Part shown: positions 10,546 to 22,781 of the stretch, in pieces
How positions within the stretch are numbered: the first letter of the stretch is position 1
How the letters are laid out: every line of letters begins with the position of its first letter
Assembly: GCA_003313425.1 (NCBI GenBank)
Contig: NHZP01000043.1
Span: 186,001-250,000, forward strand
Source of the DNA: Pseudopyrenochaeta lycopersici
Taxonomy: Eukaryota > Ascomycota > Dothideomycetes > Pleosporales > Pseudopyrenochaetaceae
DNA: 64,000 nucleotides
Reading direction: 5' to 3'
Program-made: the position numbers and the translations under genes
The notes under the pieces: generated by a model
Database searches by the model: none
The model's input: only the letters and a program-made list of their open reading frames with translations
Told to the model about the DNA's origin: nothing

Positions 10546-11651
10546 TTATCTCTGCTTTTCAAATTCCCTGGCGAAGAAGCTTTCCAGCGTCGAAAGCTTC
10601 GTCTCCTCACCAGTCTTACCACGAGCCTCGGCACCCTTCTTCTTAAGCGCAATAGAGGTTTCCGCTTCCGTCTCGTCGCCATAATATCGTCCTCCAGAGA
10701 CTTGAGTGAATGCGAACATGAGCTTTACATTCTCCAAAGACGGGATCCCATAAACATTTAGATCCTTCCAGTCCTCGATTGCTTCGAAACGAGATTTCTT
10801 CCCCGTAGCTGCGGAAATTAGTAAAAGGTTCCTTTCTACCCTGGCCAGCCTTACCTTTCTCGAAAGCTTTGACAGCTTCGTCAAACGTCGCAATCTGGCT
10901 GACGCCCTGGGCAAGCCTTCCATCCCACCTCTCTGGTTCGAGGAAGATGCCGTGAACGATGTCTCCGAAGTCGCTGCCAACGGCGAGGAAAGGCACATCC
11001 TCCTTGCCTCCCCATTTCGGAACTCTGAATAAATATGTGCCGTCCTCAGAGGGTATGAAAGGGAAGCCACCGAAAATTTTGCCTACTTTTGTCATTAAGA
11101 AGCTCTCAAAATACCAGCCAGGACTAGCGCTAATGACTGATTTGAAAGCGCCAGATGACATGGCATACTTGAAAATGGCGCTCTTGTCTACACCTTGTGT
11201 AAGTAATTTGTGACAGCGAGAATAGTTTGCTAAACATACCATCGTAGCTAGGAGCAGCAATTTCGCCCCTGGTAATTTCCTTCGCGCTAATGAATCCGCT
11301 GTACACGAAGACCTCCACCTTAGCCTCGACAGCAGCATCCACGATGATCTTCCCCAATTCCAATTCCGTACGCTTGTCTTCTGGATTGAGAATAACGGGA
11401 TCTTCCGAATTCGTATTTACGAATGCGCCCCAACTTCCCTTGAAAGCAGCAACGAGGGATGCTTTGTCCCAGCCATCAGCTTGAACGACTTCGATTCCGA
11501 AACTGGAGAGGGCTCTTGCGGAGTCTGAAGAGGGATTGCGGGTGATGCCGCGAAGCTTGAAGGTATTGCTGGTGTTGGATTGCAAAGATCGAAGGACAGC
11601 AAATCCTTGAGTGCCGGTTGCGCCAAAGACGGTAACGAGTTGAGAGGACAT
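10546..11651 (-). CDS. NmrA-like NAD(P)-binding oxidoreductase
   Basis: Exons 11240-11651, 10855-11193 and 10809 minus one to 10546 join with two 46-base GT-AG introns (11194-11239 and 10809-10854) into 337 residues. The N-terminus VTVFGATGTQGFAVLRSL holds the GxxGxxG nucleotide-binding motif. Further on are FVNTNSEDP and the GWYFESFL region. NmrA-like proteins bind NAD(P) and act as redox sensors or reductases; this one most resembles cytosolic NmrA-like family members. The gene looks complete and has ordinary codon use, unlike the decayed relative at the window start. It heads a block of intact metabolic genes running to 17040. The substrate is unknown. Confidence 0.85.
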
Positions 11652-12599
11652 GCTGAAACGGATGGCTGATGTTCACAAGTTTGCTAAGGAAAAGGTCGTG
11701 ACTTCTTTGCAAACATGAAAGATTGTTGATGGAATGTTAATCTTAGCGCCACACGATCTACATTATATCTCTGCCCTCTCGTACTTTGCTGCGCTTTTCG
11801 CGGGATGCCTCGTGCGCACAGCGCATAAATAATCACAACGACCCGGTAATACCATCTCTAGCATTAAAGCAAGTCAACCTCGGCCAGCTCTTAGGGGTAT
11901 GATGCCCGTGCCAAGCCTCCTTCACGTTCTGGGCGTCCATGGGTATGGTTAGTGGGAATGTGAAGGCTCCGACGCTGGCAAACAAATCAGCTTTACGCAC
12001 GCCAAGGGAAGTCATACGAAGTTTATAGGGAATAAGCAGCAGCATAGGGTTGCGACAACGATTGCAGTGCATCTGTGCAGGAGGTACAGAAAGCCAGAGA
12101 GGTGTTGGGACAAGGTGTGTGGAAGTGCTGATGAGCGCTGTGAAGGGCATTGTGGGAGAAGATAATATCCTGGAAACAAAGATTGGTTAAGCTAGGCAAA
12201 GTCAAGTTATGATGAATTAGCCTTAGAAATTTGTCACACTTGGCCGAGGGCAATAATGCTGCACGATCACCTTGAAAAAGGCGTTCATTTCCTCAGAATC
12301 CAAGCCAAGGACGCTTCGGGCCCGAAACTCCTTCCGCCGTCGACTTCATGCAGCTGCGGGGAACGTTGGCAGAGCCGTGCCAACCATTGTTGTGTTCGAC
12401 CAATCGGCTTACGATCAAAATGCCTCGGCCACACGCGTCTGGCTCACCTATCTCGTCCCGACCAGAGAAGACAAATGCTGATGATGTCTATATCGTAGGG
12501 AACTCGAAATATGGTCCTCAGAGAGCGAATCCAGATTCTGCAAACGACACACATATACCATCATCCATTCGATCGGGGCCGCGCATATGCACGTTTGAT
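11652..12599. other. Intergenic region with an unresolved minus-strand frame (11833-12253)
   Basis: Two overlapping minus-strand frames (11833-12150 and 12023-12253) could be joined, with a CxxC (HCNRC or SCTDALQ-type) pattern, but no family is recognisable and no start can be chosen. The rest probably holds the promoters of the diverging NmrA-like and thioesterase genes. Confidence 0.25.
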
Positions 12600-13229
12600 A
12601 TGGATTACTTCAAGACAATCCCATGGTGCACCGCTCTCCTCAAAGGACCTGACGTTGTCCCATACACACCTACATGTCGCCTCGAACCAGACGCAGGCGG
12701 CCATTTACCAACACAAGACCAGTTCTTCCGGATCAACCTTCGAAATACCAACCTCATCCCAAATTGTATCGGCTTTTATCAAGACCCCTTCTCGAACCAC
12801 CGATTTGAAGAGCAAGAGCATAAAGGCCTACGTCTATTGATCCCGTCCTCAACGCTACTGCTCGACCTACATCCTGGAGTCAACGGCTTCAACGGGTCAG
12901 CGCACGGCGGTCTGATTTCAACGCTGATAGACGAGGCAATGGGCTCTCTGATCTTTATCAATGATGTGGTCTACAAGCAAGTGCAGAGACAAGGAAGACC
13001 ACTGTCATCGAACGTCCTCAACATGTATGGCGTCGCAATGTTTACAGCAAGCATGAACGTGCGCTTCCGAAGGCCTCTGGCGACGCCACAGGTTGTAATG
13101 GCAACAGCCACTTTCAACAGGATTGAGGAGAGGAAAGTGTTCTTGGATGTGAATGTGAGGAGTGGAGATGGGGTGGTATTTGCGACGTGTGACGGGATGT
13201 GGATGTCAGTTCCGAAAGAGAAGCTATGA
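12600..13229 (+). CDS. Hotdog-fold thioesterase-like protein (PaaI/4HBT type)
   Basis: A single exon encodes 209 residues from the ATG at 12600 (MDYFKTIPWCTALLKGPD). An upstream ATG in the same frame (12348) would add an unconserved lead, so the later one is preferred. The core of the hotdog fold is at about residues 95-205: NGSAHGGLISTLIDEAMGSL, then MNVRFRRPLATPQVVMATA and a terminal FATCDGMWMSVPKE. The family hydrolyses acyl-CoA thioesters; the exact acyl chain cannot be told. It lies between the NmrA-like gene and the mpaB-like gene, and no mutation is seen. Confidence 0.85.
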   Translation: MDYFKTIPWCTALLKGPDVVPYTPTCRLEPDAGGHLPTQDQFFRINLRNTNLIPNCIGFYQDPFSNHRFEEQEHKGLRLLIPSSTLLLDLHPGVNGFNGSAHGGLISTLIDEAMGSLIFINDVVYKQVQRQGRPLSSNVLNMYGVAMFTASMNVRFRRPLATPQVVMATATFNRIEERKVFLDVNVRSGDGVVFATCDGMWMSVPKEKL

Positions 13230-14022
13230 TATATCGCGAGAAGAACAAGGAAAGGGGTTATGAGTGTATTGTAGACAGCGCTGGTTAGTACAAGCTTTGT
13301 CCATAGAATGAAGTTCGAACTTTCCATGTTTTTGGTGCATTTTCCGCTGCGCAGCTTACTGATAGAACACGTTTATATGGCTGGTTTTATGTTAATACTG
13401 AGTTGCGCAAAAGCTGGGTTACGCAAACGCTTTTCGCAGGCTCAACAGCATTTGCAAGTACCAATCAAAATCTGCACTTCGAAAGTTGAATCGTTACGAT
13501 TAACGTCATCATCGGAACCGAACAGAGGTCACCCCAACGTTCGTACTCACAACAGTACAGTGGTAGTACCCTTGTTGTGGTTCGAAGGGATCAGATGTTA
13601 GTCAGAAGGGACTTGTTAGTAATGGATTGGAGTTTCGGCAGCGTTTCTGTTGGTAATAGTCTTCTTTTTGGTCCGCCTCGCAAGGTTCGACCCATTGGGA
13701 TGAGGCCTGACTCGGCACGTCCAATCCTGCAAAATTTCAACCTCGGTGATCGGTCGGAATCTGATTGGCTCCTTGTAGCTTCCGACATCTTCCACCCAAG
13801 ACTCGTGCGAGAAGGATTGCGAACATCCAATCAGTTTACGCGAACGAATTTCAACCGACCGTGATGCTGGAACACTTGGTGCATTCATGTGGAGGGTTTT
13901 CTAAACCCCGTTTCGTGAAGTATGAAGCTTACGACTCTCTTTGTAACGGCATGTATATAGCCCAGGCTACCTGCCATTTCTCTTCGGACAACACTGCAAG
14001 TAGGTTTTACTCGGCCTTCATC
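13230..14022. other. Intergenic region upstream of the mpaB-like gene
   Basis: Short overlapping frames on both strands show no family resemblance. I see no repeat or RNA gene. The part just before 14023 is presumably the promoter and leader of the oxygenase gene. Confidence 0.3.
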
Positions 14023-15383
14023 ATGGATCTAGGGACATCGCAGCCCTCGAGTTCGCCAATAATCCTAACACGCATGCGAACTTTTATCCCGACGAATATT
14101 GTTTTTGTTTGTGCTGCAGTAGTATATCTCATCCTGGTTCGTTGGTTGCGTTACAAGCGCACCAACAGGATAGCGTCTCCCTTCACAGATGGCAAGAGAC
14201 CGTTGTCGAGCATGACTACGCAGGAAGCGTTCAAAATCATGACGCAGCTGCAATCGCTCGAGTTCCCTTATGCAATGAACAAGGCGCGAACTGTTGCTCT
14301 TTTGAAGGTATGTCGTAGTACTCCAGCCCCTGTGGTATTGCCGCTGACTCGGTTATGTAGGCGGGCGGGATACCCACGATGTCAAAGCTATTCGCAGTCA
14401 CGGGTCAAAACAATGTCAGGAATGCAGGAAAGCGAGCTGTCGATACAGAGATTCTTCTGCGCGAGTCACAAACGCAGCCACGGGATTCTGGGCGCTACAT
14501 GGATGCTGTTGCACGAATGAACTACCTCCACGCTCGATATCGTAAAGCGGGAAAGATTCTAGACATGGACCTTCTACACACGTTGGGCGACGGAGCGTTG
14601 GAAATCTTGCACGTTATAGACAACGAAGAGTGGCGGAAGCTCAACGATGTCGAGAAGTGCGCCGTGGGGATCTTTCATCGGAACCTTGGCGAAGACTTGG
14701 AGATCCCATTTACTCCGTTAAAAAGCTTCGAGGCAGGGTGGCAGGACGGGTTGCATTTTGTGACTGAGCTGATTGAATGGACGAAAGAATATGAGAAAGA
14801 GGTTGCGAAGCCAACGGGAACGGGAGATCAGTATGTGAGAGTCTATGTTGATTCAGCCACTAAGAAGATGGGCAAGGCAGTCACGGCTCTCCTTAGACAG
14901 GTCATTGGTTCAGATCTGGACGATACAATGAGGACGAGCCTCTGCATAGAAGCTCCTGGGCCGTTCGTGTCTGCTCTCCTGTTCACTATCAAGAACACCC
15001 GCAGGATGCTCCTCCGCTACCTTATGCTACCCCGCCCAGAGTATTTCGCCTATCAATCCGTTGCGTCTACTCCAACTACTGAGGGCTTGTACAACTTCAG
15101 TCATGGAGGTTTCCAGCCTTGGTATATTCAACCTGGGTTTCGGTCGGTTTGGAGTCCTGGCGCAGTGCTTCTGAGGATATTTGGCGCTAGGAAACCTGGC
15201 AGCAGAGGCGACAAGTATAAGCCAATGGGATATGACCTGAAGACGATCGGACCGCCGCCGCAGGAGGGCAAGGGCTTTGAAGAGATGAGGGCGACAGTCG
15301 AGCTTATGAAGGATCGAGGTGCAGGAGAGTGTCCGTTTGCGGGCATGAAGCAGCGTAAGGAGTTTGTTGCAGTGAAAGAATGA
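14023..15383 (+). CDS. mpaB-like (rubber-oxygenase-type) ER-bound oxygenase
   Basis: Exons 14023-14307 and 14361-15383 join through a 53-base GT-AG intron with a GCTGAC branch site, giving 435 residues. Residues 24-46 form one hydrophobic segment (IVFVCAAVVYLILVRWLRY), which would anchor the protein in a membrane, as in fungal mpaB-type proteins of the ER. The catalytic domain starts after the intron with GGIPTMSKLF, then RMNYLHARYRKAGKI, with the conserved Arg/His region that binds heme in the family. Such enzymes cleave C=C bonds oxidatively or serve in secondary metabolism. The gene looks complete. The substrate is unknown. Confidence 0.85.
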
Positions 15384-16253
15384 AGTGAAAGGCATTCATG
15401 CAAAGATATTATTGTAATAGTGCGGGTTAGGTAGGATCTTGATGGCCCACTCGCGTCTCTGTACTGGTATAGGGGCGTCTCGAACTGGGTTTTCAGAGTC
15501 AGTGAGCAGGGCTTGAAGCCTGTCAGCTGAACTCTGAATGGCTTCCCAAGCTTTTGGCCCGTCTCTTCTGCCTTACGCTTCCTTACACGTCTCCCATCGC
15601 CAAAGTGCTCTCTCTCCTGCCTCCAACGTTGCCCTAGTATCGTGATTTAGGTACAACTACAAAGCGTGCGCGTAACTTAGGAGGCACTATAAGCACTAAA
15701 AGGAAGTTCACTCAAAACGCTCAAGGCTTGCGCAAGTTGTGGACTGGCCACAGCTCGCGCTAGGACTCTCAAGCAAGATGCCAATGTTATGTGGCAAGAC
15801 GCGTGAAATCTTTCATGATATCCTCGAGCCGGGTGGAATGGATGGCCTACAAGGTGGTTTTATCCCCGAATTTCTCAATTCACACCACTATCGTTTCTCC
15901 TTAAGCAATTGAGACGAACTGCAACTATCCAGGAAAATGTAACCGTTCGTGGGCTATTCAAATGGGGAATTTTCTGTCGCCTTTGAGAGCAGGGATGTAA
16001 TTTAAAGGGATCAGTCAGCTCGGTCAAATAACCATCGGTTCGCTCTGCGAATCGACCGAGACTGCTCGCTCCTGTTCGGTGACAAATTACGAAGCAATTC
16101 TCCGCTGCTGACGAATACTCTTTCCCAGCCGCAGTGGATGATTTTTGCGTCGGAGTTCGAACACTACTACTTAAACCTGACTGTGGCACTGATATCTCAA
16201 CAAAGTAAATTCCAGAGACATCTGCGTACGACTTAGCATTTTCGATCTTCACC
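15384..16253. other. Intergenic region between mpaB-like and GST genes
   Basis: No gene is supported. The minus-strand frame at 15875-16378 runs antisense to the first GST exon and is a shadow. No clear repeat is seen. Confidence 0.35.
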
Positions 16254-17040
16254 ATGTCGTTCATTCTTACCGGCATTGCGCAGTCATTCTGCACACTCCG
16301 CCCACTTCTTGTACTTGCTGAGAAAGGAGTGGATGACTTTACGCTGTATGCTCCGAATATGGCTCGGGGCGAACACAAGGTGAATGGACTTTGATCTTGT
16401 CCACGGATGAGCTCACAAAGAATCTAGACCGAGCCTCATGTTAAGAAGCATCCTTTCGGCCAGATCCCGACACTCGAAGACAATGGCTTTCTTCTCTTTG
16501 GTCAGTATCGTGTGCATTCTTCTAGTCATAGTATTCAGTACCTGCAGAATCTCGCGCGATTTCGCGTTTCTTAGCGACCAAGTACGCCGACCAGGGCACA
16601 CCCCTTCTACCCTCCTTCACCGATGGGAAAGCTTGGGCTCTCTTTGAACAGTGGGCATCTGTTGAGCAAAACAATTTCAATCCGTTCGCCCAGGAAATAT
16701 TCTACCAGAAAAGGATCCGACCGTAAGTTGCTCACCCACGAGCGCTTCGAGAAAGCATCACTGAACTTTTTGAAGTATGACTGGTCAGCCTGTTGACGAA
16801 GTCGCCCTCGAGAACGCGAAGAAAACTCTAGCTGAAAAGCTTGACATACTCAACGGTATTCTTGAGAAGCAGGATTACATGGGTGGCACTGATTTCTCTT
16901 TGATCGACATATTCTACATGCCGCTGATCGGCAAGCTGTTCGAAGTTGACGAAGATGACTTGATTGTAACTCGTCAAAATGTGCAAGCTTGGTGGAACCG
17001 AGTCTCTGCAAGGGACTCTTGGAAGAAATTGGTTGTATGA
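16254..17040 (+). CDS. Glutathione S-transferase
   Basis: Four exons (16254-16379, 16428-16500, 16548-16722, 16776-17040) join through GT-AG introns of 48, 47 and 53 bases into 212 residues, the usual GST length. The N-terminal thioredoxin-like domain has HPFGQIPTLEDNGFLLFESR, containing the cis-Pro and the Glu-Ser pair that bind glutathione. The all-helical C-terminal domain includes GGTDFSLIDIFYMPLI, the conserved N-capping Asp region. The enzyme conjugates glutathione to electrophiles in the cytosol. No damage is seen. It closes the intact block before the transposon region. Confidence 0.92.
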
Positions 17041-17416
17041 GTCACCTACTGACGAATGCGGGATCCATACCTCAAACTCGTCTGACTGACCACAGTGAGA
17101 GGATATGAGAATCTTGTAAAAACAGTATCCAATGGATATGCTAATAGAAGGTTGAGGTTCTCTTTCGTACTTGGGTCTGGTTTCTTCTGCGCATTGAACT
17201 TTTGATCAAGCCACCGGCGTTTGTGAGAAAAGGCTGCATGGTTGCCAGGAGAGACGCGGTGCATAATGAGCTGTTAACGATAAGCGATACGCGATAAGGC
17301 CTTTATCATTATTGTATTGCATAAGGAAATCTATATCGTTTATCGCCTACCTATCGCGATAAGTAAACAATACAGTCTTGGCATGGTGTAGCGTCACGTG
17401 CTGTCCACATATGCTA

Positions 17417-19357
17417 TTATCCACTACTCTTGCTGTCGCCACTAGGCGTCTTCCTGCTGAGGCCTAATTCCGCCAATATATTCTCTCTAAGCCAACTCTT
17501 TAAGCACTCTAACTTCTCAATCATATTCCCAGATAAACTCGCTCGCGTCCAAGTAATTGTACGCCGCCCTCCGCTGAATATTCGCTCAGGTTCTGCAGAC
17601 ATAGCTGGGATTGAGAGAAAATCAATTGCCATTTGTGAAAGGCGAGGATAGTCCCGTTGCTGCTCAGGCCGAAGCCAGCATTCAAGTGCTGTTGTATGAG
17701 GAGGAAGCGGAGTAGGTTCACGGTCTATAAAGTCATCGAATGAGTCCTTTGTGGAGGCGTAAACGCGCGAAGAAGTGAGACCAAGCTCTCTCGCAAGGAG
17801 TTCAAACTCATCAGGTTCTTTTGCGATCAGAGGCTCGTCTAGTTGTACAACTTCGCGCTCAATCTGCTCGTATTTCCTTTCCCATAACCTACATGCATCA
17901 TCAACAGCCTTCTTCCTCCACTCCTTCCTCCAGAACTTATTGATATAAGCTCGTCGGCGAGCAGGGTGAAGGAGCAAAGCGGCCGCATACGCTGGAGAGT
18001 CCTCTGTCTTTATAAACCACTTATCAAAGGCGTACCGGCTGGTGATAATTGAGGAGAGAAGGGAGGGGTTATTTGCGTGCTTAGCTTGAGATTTCTGGAA
18101 GTGGCGAATAAGAATATCGTCGGTGAAGAGAGTTTGATCGAGTGTAGCCATGTCGCCTTGTGATGCCAGCGTAACTTTATAGAATGGCTGAAGGAAGAGA
18201 TGAGTATCATCAAGGACTCTCCAGTGATCTGGTGAAAGGGAGTCGTTCTCAAGTTGCTTATAATGACGTTCTTGATATTCCCGTATAGCGGAACGGACGC
18301 GCGGCTTTTTGGCCTTGTCAATAAGTGTGTACCAGCTATTCCACCGCGTATCATTATCGATGCCTAGGGACTCTCCAGCTAAGTCAAGAAACTCATTATA
18401 ACGAGCCTCAGAGGATCGTATATGGACCGCAATATTGTGGAGGCGGCCAAGAGCACCCATCTCGCGATAACCAGCAGCCTGGAGGTTCTTAATTCTATAG
18501 TGTGGTGAGTAAGAAGCATATGTTAGACCACGCAAAGGACGTACTTCTCTGCAAGACCCTCATCAATGAGATATCCTCATTCTTCTCTGCTTCAGCTATA
18601 GCAAGATCGACAGCCTCCTTATCTTTTGCAAGAAGTGGATTAAGGAATGAGATCGAGTAATAAGCTGCTTGAGAAAGCCTTTATGTACGGTGAAGGAGTT
18701 GTCGATTAGCTGAGGAACGATTGAATGCGATTGGAGGCCGCAAAAGACCTCGTCAACTGCGTAGTTAACTGTCATAAGCAGTGCTTGAAATTCTGGCCAT
18801 TCAACACAACTAATTGGCAGATCATGAAGAGCAATTAGCCGGACTAACGCTTCTTTAAATGCCTCTCGATTAATAATAGACGTAAGGACCTCATACTCTC
18901 GATCCTCACGCTTCATCTCCTGTGTCTGCGCTGCTGCTTTGAATACAGATTCTAGCGTATTGACCCTTGCCTTCTTAACTTTACTATCATCGACTTCTAA
19001 GTTTATGTCGTGCGTTTGCTTAAGATGATAGCGCGCTGAGGTTGTAGACTCGAACTTCTGTGCAGGATTCTGACACCCACTGAAGGAGCAGTACCATATC
19101 TTTCCCTTCCTTCCTGAGCTTGTTCGCTCAGGCTCACCATCTTGAGGAGCACGAGCGTATTTCCATGTGTCGAGGGCTGTTTGATTCCGCTTTCGCTTTC
19201 GGGTTGAGGTAAACTATGGGATTCGAGATACTCTCGCCGTCGAGAATGTCGCTTATGTGGTAGAGAACGCGTTGGAGTCGAGGGTAGAGAGTACAGAAGA
19301 TTGAGTATCATCATCAATAATATTATTAGGAACCTGGGATGATGAAAAGGCCATCAT
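17417..19357 (-). pseudogene. hAT transposase, degenerate
   Basis: The start (19357, MMAFSSSQVPNN) leads through frame breaks to a BED-type zinc finger: WYCSFSGCQNPAQ and then ARYHLKQTHDI. The next readable part (18596-18916) lacks the usual DDE core, and around 18535-18600 the frame changes again. From 18535 to 17417 a long frame gives DNDTRWNSWYTLIDKAKK and the C-terminal dimerisation region SIPAMSAEPERIFSGGRR. The order is right for one hAT transposase, but the first catalytic Asp region appears deleted. It is non-functional. Terminal repeats were not found; the palindromic TATCGCGATA-type sequence near 17280-17370 may be the element's end. Confidence 0.8.
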
Positions 19358-19382
19358 GTTATTGAAAGGGCTTCTACCATCT

Positions 19383-19728
19383 TGGCGTCGTTCTCAGCTT
19401 TTTATGCAGGATAACGCGCGCATACACAGCTGCAGCGACGCGTGAGTTCCTGCGCGAGCACCACATCACCACCATCAAATGGCCAGCATACTCACCTGAT
19501 CTCAACCCAATTGAGCACCTCTGGTGGTGCTTGAAGAAGCGCATGTACAAATTCTATCCACAATATGACAATTACAGCCAAGCTATAGAAGAGTGGGACG
19601 GCTTTTGCAGTGCATTGAAAGAGTGCTGGCGGCGCATACCAGCCAAGCTCATCAAGCGCCTCATCTTGAGTATGCGACAACGAATTGCTGCATGTAAAAA
19701 GGCACGAGGATGGCAAACAAAATATTAA
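19383..19728 (+). pseudogene. Tc1/mariner transposase C-terminal fragment
   Basis: The plus strand reads LFMQDNARIHTAAATREFL and WPAYSPDLNPIEHLWWCLKK, the second and third catalytic motifs of a Tc1/mariner DDE transposase, ending at TAA 19726-19728. The N-terminal helix-turn-helix and the first Asp are missing. It abuts the 5' end of the dead hAT gene, which suggests one element landed in the other. Confidence 0.85.
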
Positions 19729-20103
19729 TCATCTATGCAACTCTTGACCCAAAAAAAATTAATTATATAATATTTTGGCTGAGATATATGGTATTGAAGT
19801 TTGGTGTACATGTGCTTGAGAGGGTGGCTCGTGCATGCGCGGCGGAAACTTTTGCGGGGTCACTGTCGGTATAACTAGCAAGTCTAAGCGTATGGCAGCG
19901 CTTTAGTGTTAACGGCGGCGTCATGATTATGTGGATATATAGACAAGGGAAGGGCTGAGCTGGACCTAGGAGTGCAGGGCTAGGACTGGTACAGACGCAT
20001 GTGCATAAGTTTTAATACAATATTACAGTAGATTTGATGTGTTATGGTCAATAAGGGTCATGGCACGTCACCCCTGTCGCCTGAGGCCCACCTATACTGC
20101 CTA

Positions 20104-22779
20104 CCGTATAAACTTGACACGGTGGCCGACCGCTAGACAAGGGTCGGAGACAGCCGGATGATCTCAGATTGCACCGAATGCAGTTTAGTATGAGAACCCC
20201 TGCAAAAAGAACATCACCTCTGAATTTCAAGTCCACCTGCAGCTTATTGCACCACTGAGTTGCTGCGATACCTAGTTTTTTGAATGTTTTTGAGGTTGAT
20301 TTGGTGAGGGTGGCTCGTGCCCTGCGCTTGCTGGTAACCTGACAACTTGTTACTATCAAATAGCTATAGTTGCTGAGAGCTAGGACAGTTTTATAGGCGA
20401 TTACCATATAAAATAGGTCTACTACTTGAACACTGTACTACTACCTTAGAGTAGAGGCTGTCTGCTTGGTAGCAACGCGGCACTAAGCCTCATTAGGAAA
20501 TAGGCGATAGAAAGTTCAAGAACTCTACTACTAAGCTTGAGCTCTACTACTACCACCCTCACTACTACCCTCACTACTACCTCTACCACTACTACCTCGC
20601 CTCTTTTTGAAACCTCTCCATCGCCTGCCTCTTTGTCCCCCTCAAGCTCACGATCTCGCAGGAAGACTAGCCAGTATTTTCTAGCTATAGAGCTTCATTT
20701 GCGAGCAGATCAACAAGGATTGGGTTGGCCGCAGACATGCCTGCTGCGTCGACCTCAAGCAACCTCTCAATGAGATCTTGCTTCTTAAGCTGGCTTGTCC
20801 CTCGTAGCCTCCTCTCCCTGCAGCGTTGCCTCAAATTTAGAACAGTTTCTAACTGATATAGGTGCTTCTGACGAGCTAGAAGATCGCCCTCATCCTCAGG
20901 TAAGCTCCAGCTAAAGCTATCGTCAGACTCCTCTAATTTCAAGTTTGCAGCAGCCTCATTAACCTCATCCTCATCCTCCTCCTCCTTCTCCCATCCAGTA
21001 AAGTCAACCTTGCCTTCAAAATCCTTGATAGAGATGAGATGGTCCTCAGAACCAGTAGGGCTTACTGCGATGCCTGTATCGACAAAAGATTGCACGACTA
21101 GCTGCTGTTTGTTGTCACAAAGGTCATCCCAGGCCTCCCCGACTGCTCTCGTTACTGCTATTCGTCTAGCAGAGACTGCAGCTCGATCGCTCAACTCGCC
21201 CGCTACCTCAGCCTCTAGGATGTGCTCAAGGTGAGACCTCAACAATGCTTTGAAAGCTTTATTGATAGCAACATCTAGTGGTTGAAGCAGTCCTGTACAT
21301 CCTGGAGGGATAACTGCCAGCGTAACTCGATTTTTCCGAAGCAGCTGCTTTACTTGCTCAGTTTTATGGAAACTTGCAGAGTCCATTACTAGTAAGCTCT
21401 CCTCACCACCAAGCTGCTCAAATAGCTCTTGCTCTATCCAGTTGACTAGTAGCCCCTCATTGTTGTAAGCTGACGTTGATAGCTCTACGGTGACACGAGA
21501 GTCCCAAAGTTGGTGCTCTTGCTGCCAAATCTGTCCACCTGGCACACCATGAAAGATCAGTTTTGGCTTCAACCGAGGTACCCCATCAGCAAAGACGTAT
21601 AAGATCAAAGTTGCCTGACGCTTAGCCCAGCTACTATTATGTACAGTACCAGTTATAGTACGTTCGCCTTTGAGGTGGTAGGTATAGCCGTCAAAGAACT
21701 CAAAAGGTATAGGTACTTCATCCATATTAATGATATGAGACAGCTTAAAGCGCCAAAATGTATAGCAACCTGTCTGAACAATTGAATTGCGGCGAATAAA
21801 CCTCAGAAACCGATTCACGTAGTCAAGATAGTAGGTTGGTAGCTGCTGAGCAGCATGGGTGAGGCGCCGCCACCTGATATCCCATCGACGGCAGAAGCCT
21901 TGAAACCAGCCATTTGAAAACTTGAAGCTGTACTACTCATAGATGTAAGTATTTATATGTAGCTTACTAGTAAATACTTACTTCACTAGGCAAGCTAGGG
22001 TCAACGCCGACAATCGTCCAGTACAGTAGCTTCGCCCTCCGTTGCAGCCAGAACCGAGTGACTTTCCGTCCTAACTGCCTCCACTCAATAAACTGTCCAA
22101 ACAAAGCAAGCTCAACGAGAGGTAGCTTTTCACCTTTCACACTTGATGCGTCGCGTCGTCCACTACGATTGAGCGACATAAGCTTATCCCGGCTATACCA
22201 TATGTTTTTGATAGTCCTCTCGGGTATTTTAAAGTGCTCTGAGGCCTCCTTAGCTGTAGGAGGCCTATAAAAACCATCCCAAGAGAGTCCTTGGAGGCAA
22301 CGCTGCTTCTGTTTAAGGCCAAGGTGTACGTCAGGCTCCTCAATCCGGTAGTGAAGGAAGTACATAATAATCTCAAGCTTCCTCCTCTTAGAACGCACAT
22401 TGTTGTCTGATTTTCGAGCAGGAGGAGGTTTGTATGATGTCCCCTTACTAATCAGATCCTTCATTGTTGGTTTCTTGCGTCCTGATTTCACTTTGGTGGA
22501 ACGGAGAGAGTTAAGGTCACTAGAGCTTACTGGCTGGAGTGGAAATCGAGCCATGTTGGCGAGCAGCCAGGCGAGCAGCCAGCTGAGTTAGCTGGCGAGA
22601 GGACGGGCCAAAGACAGGCGTTCGAACAGTTTTAGTGCTCAGCGCTAACTAGGATTTCCAGGGGTGTCTCATCTGCGTCACAGAGCAATCAAGGGCTGCT
22701 ATTTGACCGCTTACCAAGGCTCCACCAGTTGCCCGAAAACCCCTGCCTAGCGGTCGGCCACCGTGTCAAGTTTATACGG
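20104..22779 (-). mobile_element. Complete pogo-like Tc1/mariner element, 2676 bp
   Basis: Perfect 33-base inverted ends begin CCGTATAAACTTGACACGG (20104-20136 and 22747-22779) and are flanked by TA on each side (20102-20103, 22780-22781), the Tc1/mariner target duplication. The single gene inside has no visible lesions. Identical ends and an open transposase frame suggest recent or current mobility. Confidence 0.95.
20685..22554 (-). CDS. pogo/Fot1-like DDE transposase, apparently intact
   Basis: Exon 1 (21982-22554) and exon 2 (20685-21932) join through a 49-base intron (GTAAGT...GAGTAG) into 606 residues. The N-terminal half holds a psq-like helix-turn-helix (AKEASEHFKIPERTIKNIW) and a CENP-B-type domain (FSNGWFQGFCRRWDIRW). 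The DDE core is INMDEVPIPFEF, SLLVMDSASFHKTEQVK and PPGCTGLLQPLDVAINKAF. The C-terminus is acidic with a short SAP-like tail. It would cut and paste the surrounding element at TA sites in the nucleus. No stop or frameshift was found. Confidence 0.93.
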
Positions 22780-22781
22780 TA

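Noticed and set aside
15875..16378. 167-residue minus-strand protein
   Set aside because: It overlaps GST exon 1 in antisense and has no family likeness.
20537..20600. Ser/Thr-rich plus-strand protein from the CTACTAC-rich run
   Set aside because: It lies in the untranslated part of the pogo-like element and is low-complexity sequence.
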